DNA of 7,822 nt from GCA-003244245 sp050699575. Lineage in GTDB: Bacteria; Actinomycetota; Actinomycetes; Mycobacteriales; Pseudonocardiaceae. The notes beneath the pieces were generated by a model that was not told the DNA's origin, did no database searches, and saw only the letters and a program-made list of their open reading frames with translations. Positions within the stretch are counted from its first letter, which is position 1. The number at the start of each line of letters is the position of its first letter. A program made the position numbers and the translations under genes. Location: NCBI GenBank assembly GCA_050699575.1, contig JBOHFG010000435.1, positions 1 to 7,822 on the forward strand. Reading direction: 5' to 3'. Shown one piece after another: positions 5,095 to 7,822 of this stretch.

Positions 5095-5263
5095 CGCGTC
5101 GGTAGGAAGGGTCTGAGGGTGTGAGATGGATCGTCTTCTTGTGGTCACCGCACGGGCAATATCCCTTGAAGTACTTCCGGGCCTTCTCGATCCTCCAGCC
5201 TGCTAACTCCAGCGATCGAAGCAACGCCTCACGATCCTTATCGGGATGCTTCGGCCTGGCCAC
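4982..5263 (-). CDS. HicA-like mRNA interferase family protein, C-terminus apparently lost
   Basis: GTG 5263 is chosen because AGAGGGG lies just upstream. The product begins ARPKHPDKDREALLRSLELA, GWRIEKARKYFKGYCPCGDH, then KKTIHLTPSDPSY. This is the actinobacterial HicA-like dsRBD-fold family, with a GWR-type first strand, a C-P-C-x-x-H-K-K turn and a catalytic-type HxTP segment. Relatives then have about 18 residues ending near WFKRQTCW; here the frame instead reads an Arg-rich tail (RRDDGRSSRRAESDRRGCRR) that is merely the partner gene out of frame, down to the stop at 4982. A deletion or frameshift near 5095 fusing the two genes explains this. In TA pairs HicA cleaves mRNA or tmRNA; activity of this copy is doubtful. 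Confidence 0.6.
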   Translation of the reverse strand: MARPKHPDKDREALLRSLELAGWRIEKARKYFKGYCPCGDHKKTIHLTPSDPSYRRDDGRSSRRAESDRRGCRRGSEVRLDGCVHRGRRRGRS

Positions 5264-5308
5264 AGTGCCCCTCTGATGGACCCTTGCGGACGTGTACCAC
5301 ACTTCCTG

Positions 5309-5327
5309 GACACACTACGTGTGTCAA
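5309..5327 (-). promoter_or_regulatory. Operator palindrome overlapping -35 of the HicA-like operon
   Basis: GACACACTACGTGTGTC (5309-5325) has perfect 7-bp arms around a 3-bp centre. On the minus strand TTGACA (5327-5322) overlaps one arm and is a consensus -35; the -10 about 17 nt on is weak (AAGTGT, 5304-5299). The site lies 46 nt from the GTG at 5263 and fits autoregulation of a toxin-antitoxin pair (inference). A second small inverted repeat, GTGTACCACAC, is at 5292-5302. Confidence 0.55.
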
Positions 5328-5370
5328 CGGTTCGATAACGACCTGCCCGTCACCTGGATATGGACAGCAT

Positions 5371-5402
5371 AGGTTCGGGGTTCGAGGCTCCGCGTCGGCT
5401 CC
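5371..5402 (+). other. tRNA 3'-half-like sequence, att core candidate C
   Basis: AGGTTCGGGGTTCGAGGCTC followed by CGCGTCGGCTCC resembles a tRNA variable loop, T-arm (CGGGG/CTCCG stem, TTCGAGG loop) and acceptor strand. The T-stem pairs with one G-T wobble, better than copy B. Similarity to 4593-4624 starts at TAGGTTCGG and ends at CGGCTC. No matching 5' half is found upstream, so it is a fragment and not a functional tRNA gene. It is followed by the integrase-side arm, the expected order for an attachment-site junction. Confidence 0.5.
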
Positions 5403-5429
5403 GGTTTTACCAGGGAAAACGCACTGATG

Positions 5430-5556
5430 TAGTGATCATGAATGGCTCGCGTGACACCATTTATGACACGAATCGTGTTAGTCTGCGCTCCGTGACGCGA
5501 TCACCGGGGCCTACCGCGCGACGTACCCGGGGCAGTATCGACGAGCTGCCGAGCGG
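5430..5556 (+). repeat. Integrase-side repeat, copy C (matches 445-571)
   Basis: This copy has 107 of 127 positions identical to 445-571 without gaps. TGACAC at 5452 and 5464 shows the 12-nt spacing, and ACACGAATCGTGT (5466-5478) is a perfect 5+3+5 palindrome just before the -10 box TAGTCT (5479-5484). Confidence 0.85.
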
Positions 5557-5584
5557 GGTGGCGCTGACGTCGTCATTGCGGTAA
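5492..5584 (+). pseudogene. Tyrosine recombinase (integrase), N-terminal remnant C
   Basis: From GTG 5492 the frame reads VTRSPGPTARRTRGSIDELP, then SGVALTSSLR and stops at 5582-5584. The first 22 residues match the start of the copy at 507 (without that copy's nonsense codon) and of actinobacterial tyrosine integrases. Past SG the expected ALRVRVYAG is lost: an apparent 2-bp insertion near 5557 shifts the frame and similarity to any integrase fades. No catalytic region remains. The sequence then runs into about 330 bp of non-coding DNA before the next regulator. Confidence 0.7.
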
Positions 5585-5878
5585 CCAACCGAAGGTATTG
5601 GTGGTTGGTCGTGCCTGTGTCGTCTTTGCTGCGGAATCACGCGACGCTGCGGTTTGGCTGGTTGTCCCCGTGTTGCACGTTGGCAAGCCGCCTCTCGTCT
5701 CGTTCTGCCTGGAAGGCACCCAGGACCGGGGCAGGTCCATCCCGGAGCAGCGCGCGGTCCGGGGGGGGGTGCCCGGCCGGTGCTGTGAGGTCACACGCGG
5801 AAAGAGAGCGTGATCGACCGGCTGGGGCACCGACCGCGGGCTGGGGTGGTTTCCAGTTGCCAGCGGTGAAAGCCACGT
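5585..5878. other. Non-coding stretch before the second regulator
   Basis: I see no convincing gene here. It holds a possible hairpin (ACCAACC 5584-5590 with GGTTGGT 5603-5609), a run of nine G (5761-5769), and the palindrome TGTGAGGTCACA (5784-5795). It probably contains the promoter of the downstream regulator, but no clear -35/-10 pair stands out. Confidence 0.5.
5784..5795. promoter_or_regulatory. Palindrome TGTGAGGTCACA, operator candidate for the second regulator
   Basis: The 5-bp arms TGTGA/TCACA are perfect around a 2-bp centre, 120-130 bp before the regulator's chosen start. The position suits an operator or activator site; no regulator is assigned. Confidence 0.35.
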
Positions 5879-5914
5879 ATGGAGCAAGGCCGCACGGACG
5901 TTCAGGGAAGTGCT

Positions 5915-7528
5915 ATGGGGGAGTTGTGCAGTCGGAAGCAACAGCGTGAGCAGCTGGTGGGTTCGTTGCGGGCTGTAGGCAAGTCCTGGGTGGAGGTCGC
6001 TGAGGCGCTGCGGCTGCGCTATCGGTTCAATGCCCGGGTCGCGTTTCGCTATGCCCATGGGTGGAGTCAGCGCCAGGCCGCGGATGAGTGGAACCAGCGT
6101 TGGCCTGATGAGCTGAAGACGTTCAAGATGTTTTCGTATTGGGAGATGTGGCCGAGTGCTACCGGGCATGCTCCCTCCTTTGACAATCTCAGCAAACTGG
6201 CAGAGCTGTATGAGTGCGCGGTCAGTGATTTGCTTGTTGATCTGCCTGATTTTCGGCATCGTGATACGACGGGCAGTCCGCAGACACCAGCACTGGCGAT
6301 GCCTCAACGTGAGGTCGAGCTGGTGGTGCCGGACGATTCCGCAGTGGGGGCGATGGTGGCTGGGTTTGCGCTTCCCGACCATCTTGTCGCCTTGCGCCTG
6401 CAATACTTCGGATCACTGACGTTGGCTGGTTGTGAGGGGCGCTGCCCGCCCCGTGACCGTGACCAGGCGTACCATCAACTTGTTCAGTCTCTCCTGAGTT
6501 GGGCGCACACCATGGACCGTCGCGACGCGCTGCGGGTCGTGGCTGCTTGGATGGCGAGCGCGGCGTCGGTGTTGCCGGCCCTCAACGGTGATGACCATGC
6601 ACGAATGGCGTCGGTGCTCCGTGCACCCGGCCGGGTCGATGCGCAGACCATCGAGCACCTCGAGGCGGTGCTGTGGCACTGTCGGCAGCAGGATGACGCG
6701 CTGGGTCCGCAAGCCGTCCTGAGCACCGTTCTAGCCCAGCGTGACCTGGCCCGCGCGTTGCTGCCCAACTGCCCGGCCGCTTTGCGGCCTCGGATGCTTT
6801 CTGCCCTGAGCGAGGCCTCGCGGCTGGCCGGCTGGTTGTCGTTCGACCTCCAGCAGGTCGACCACGCCGGGTACTACTACGAGGACGCCCGCGCGCTGGC
6901 GCACGAGGCCGAGAACGCCGGGCTGGGCGCGTTCGTGTTGTGCGAGATGAGCCGCCTGGCGACCTGGCAGGGCACACCGCGCATCGGCATCGATCATGCC
7001 GTCGCAGCCAGGTACTGGGCCGAGCTCACCGGTGACCTCCGGTTACGCGCCTACACCGCTGACGTGGCCGCGCGGGCCTATGCCGTCGACGGGCAACGCG
7101 ACGCCTGCTTGAACGCCCTTGACACCGCCCACACCGTGCTCACCAGCGCCGATGACCACGCCCCGACCTATATCCCCTTTACCGAAGCGGGCCTCATCTC
7201 GATTCGCGGTCAATGCCACCTCAAACTAGGAGAGGCTGACCGTGCTGTTTTCTATGTGCAGCAGTCCCTCGAGACCCTGGACCGATCATTCCCCCGAGAT
7301 GTGGCGATGACGATCATCGACTTGAGTGAGGCGTATGTGCAGTGCACTGAGATCGACGAAGCGGCGCGGCTGCTCGGCGATGCCGCAGCGATGGCGGCAG
7401 CCAACAGTTCCGCCCGGCTGATCGACCGGCTGGTTCAGGCCCGCGCTGGAATGCAGACCTGGCAGGATACTGCCGCTGTTCGGGCGCTTGATGAATGGTT
7501 GGGAGAGTATGGGGTCAATGCCACGTAG
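5915..7528 (+). CDS. HTH transcriptional regulator with long helical-repeat (TPR-like) domain
   Basis: The 537-residue product is read from ATG 5915, preceded by AGGGAAG (5904-5910). An in-frame ATG at 5879 with GGTGAAAG upstream would add 12 residues. Residues ~33-105 hold a family-specific HTH: LRLRYRFNARVAFRYAHGWS, QRQAADEWNQRWPDELKTFK, FSYWEMWPSATGHAP and LSKLAELYECAVSDLLVDL. I recall this wording as a widespread actinobacterial regulator family. A linker of ~60 residues leads to an Ala/Leu-rich helical-repeat region (~190-530) with TPR-like units such as GYYYEDARALAHEAENAGLG and ECHL-type repeats around GQCHLKLGEADRAVFYVQQS. It probably senses a small ligand or partner; the target is unknown. 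It stands alone, ends before a strong hairpin, and has a TTA codon at 7043. Confidence 0.85.
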   Translation: MGELCSRKQQREQLVGSLRAVGKSWVEVAEALRLRYRFNARVAFRYAHGWSQRQAADEWNQRWPDELKTFKMFSYWEMWPSATGHAPSFDNLSKLAELYECAVSDLLVDLPDFRHRDTTGSPQTPALAMPQREVELVVPDDSAVGAMVAGFALPDHLVALRLQYFGSLTLAGCEGRCPPRDRDQAYHQLVQSLLSWAHTMDRRDALRVVAAWMASAASVLPALNGDDHARMASVLRAPGRVDAQTIEHLEAVLWHCRQQDDALGPQAVLSTVLAQRDLARALLPNCPAALRPRMLSALSEASRLAGWLSFDLQQVDHAGYYYEDARALAHEAENAGLGAFVLCEMSRLATWQGTPRIGIDHAVAARYWAELTGDLRLRAYTADVAARAYAVDGQRDACLNALDTAHTVLTSADDHAPTYIPFTEAGLISIRGQCHLKLGEADRAVFYVQQSLETLDRSFPRDVAMTIIDLSEAYVQCTEIDEAARLLGDAAAMAAANSSARLIDRLVQARAGMQTWQDTAAVRALDEWLGEYGVNAT

Positions 7529-7652
7529 CTTCAGTTGATCATTTGATTGTCGGTCGTGACCACCGACTCCGAGCGCCCCTGGTGATGCGAGCTGCGTACC
7601 GGACTCTGCTGGACGCAGCAGCAGGAGCTGGCCTTCGTGACGGCGAGCTGCG

Positions 7653-7691
7653 CAGCACCGGCCACCAGGGTGAGAATGGTGGCCGGTGCTG
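7653..7691. terminator. Strong bidirectional hairpin terminator
   Basis: CAGCACCGGCCACCA (7653-7667) and TGGTGGCCGGTGCTG (7677-7691) form a perfect 15-bp stem with a 9-nt loop (7668-7676). It lies between the end of the rightward regulator (7528) and the end of the leftward gene (7697), only 5 bp from the latter's stop codon. It has no T-tract, as is common in high-GC actinobacteria. Seen directly in sequence. Confidence 0.8.
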
Positions 7692-7696
7692 GTGGA

Positions 7697-7822
7697 TTAA
7701 CGGTTTGCGCAGGTGTCCTGGTAGTTGACGCCGGGGGCGTATTGGTCCCAGGTTGGGTTGTCGAGCGCTCCGCCGGCGCGCAGGCAGGCTTCTCGCACCG
7801 CATCGCCGCGGAACCCCTCAAG
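7697..7822 (-). CDS. C-terminal end of a WD40-repeat / nSTAND-type protein (5' part outside window)
   Basis: Leftward, the last 41 codons read LEGFRGDAVREACLRAGGAL, then DNPTWDQYAPGVNYQDTCAN, R and TAA (stop at 7699-7697). Many actinobacterial WD40-repeat or nSTAND/AP-ATPase proteins end in a tail of the form ACxxAGRNLTxxEWxxYLPGxPYxxTCP, with the same A-C, W, Y-x-P-G and T-C spacing. Such proteins act as signalling or defence ATPases, but the ATPase and propellers would lie outside the window. The tail is the only evidence. An alternative reading frame at 7531-7821 looks like a shadow. Confidence 0.55.
   Translation of the reverse strand, partial: LEGFRGDAVREACLRAGGALDNPTWDQYAPGVNYQDTCANR

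Noticed and set aside
5573..6403. 276-codon minus-strand open frame.
   Set aside because: It overlaps the strongly supported HTH gene, is low in complexity, and has no family resemblance.
1..7822. CRISPR array or phage structural genes.
   Set aside because: No regularly spaced short repeats of CRISPR type and no capsid, tail or terminase motifs were seen in any frame.

Overview
The window looks like accessory DNA from a high-GC actinobacterium, perhaps a Streptomyces or Pseudonocardiaceae relative. The reasons are strongly GC-biased codon use, GTG starts with GGAGG-type ribosome sites, and typical actinobacterial families: an HTH_17 excisionase, XRE regulators with helical-repeat tails, a BREX/Pgl-type NERD protein, and a WD40-type C-terminal tail. 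No replication or conjugation gene is visible. Assignments come from reading the sequence; no database search was run.

Layout. (1) Positions 1-193: start of a leftward excisionase-like gene, with a candidate operator in front of it. (2) 301-705: a presumed integration-site module (left arm, core-like inverted repeat, right arm) running into a broken 5' end of a tyrosine-recombinase gene. (3) 730-2881: a rightward two-gene operon, an XRE/helical-repeat regulator and a RibD-like deaminase with a shortened reductase half. (4) 2996-3511: a leftward PPOX/split-barrel flavin or deazaflavin protein. (5) 3633-4470: gene debris, namely a frameshifted DUF4037-like gene, an N-terminal stub of a PglW-like NERD protein and a scrap of transposase. 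(6) 4467-4624: a second copy of the left arm plus a sequence resembling a tRNA T-arm and acceptor stem. (7) 4780-5263: a leftward HicA-like toxin-type gene and its partner, behind a strong palindrome. (8) 5371-5584: a second tRNA-like core, the right arm and a second integrase 5' remnant. (9) 5915-7528: a second HTH/helical-repeat regulator. (10) 7653-7822: a strong hairpin terminator and the 3' end of a leftward WD40-type protein.

The most informative signal is the arm and integrase repeats. The integrase 5' ends at 445-571 and 5430-5556 match at 107 of 127 positions without gaps, and both reading frames die soon after the start. The left arm at 301-408 recurs at 4467-4574 with equal length and about 71% identity. 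Copy A (301-571) has both arms, copy B (4467-4624) the left arm plus a core, and copy C (5371-5584) a core plus the right arm. This fits successive insertion of related integrative elements at one site, followed by loss of the integrases. Pairs of TGACRC-like hexamers with a 12-nt period occur in all four arms and may be integrase arm-binding sites.

Among intact genes, the regulator/RibD-like pair is the best candidate for an undescribed function: translationally close, rich in rare TTA codons, with complete deaminase zinc motifs, a reductase domain missing a central segment, and no other riboflavin gene nearby.
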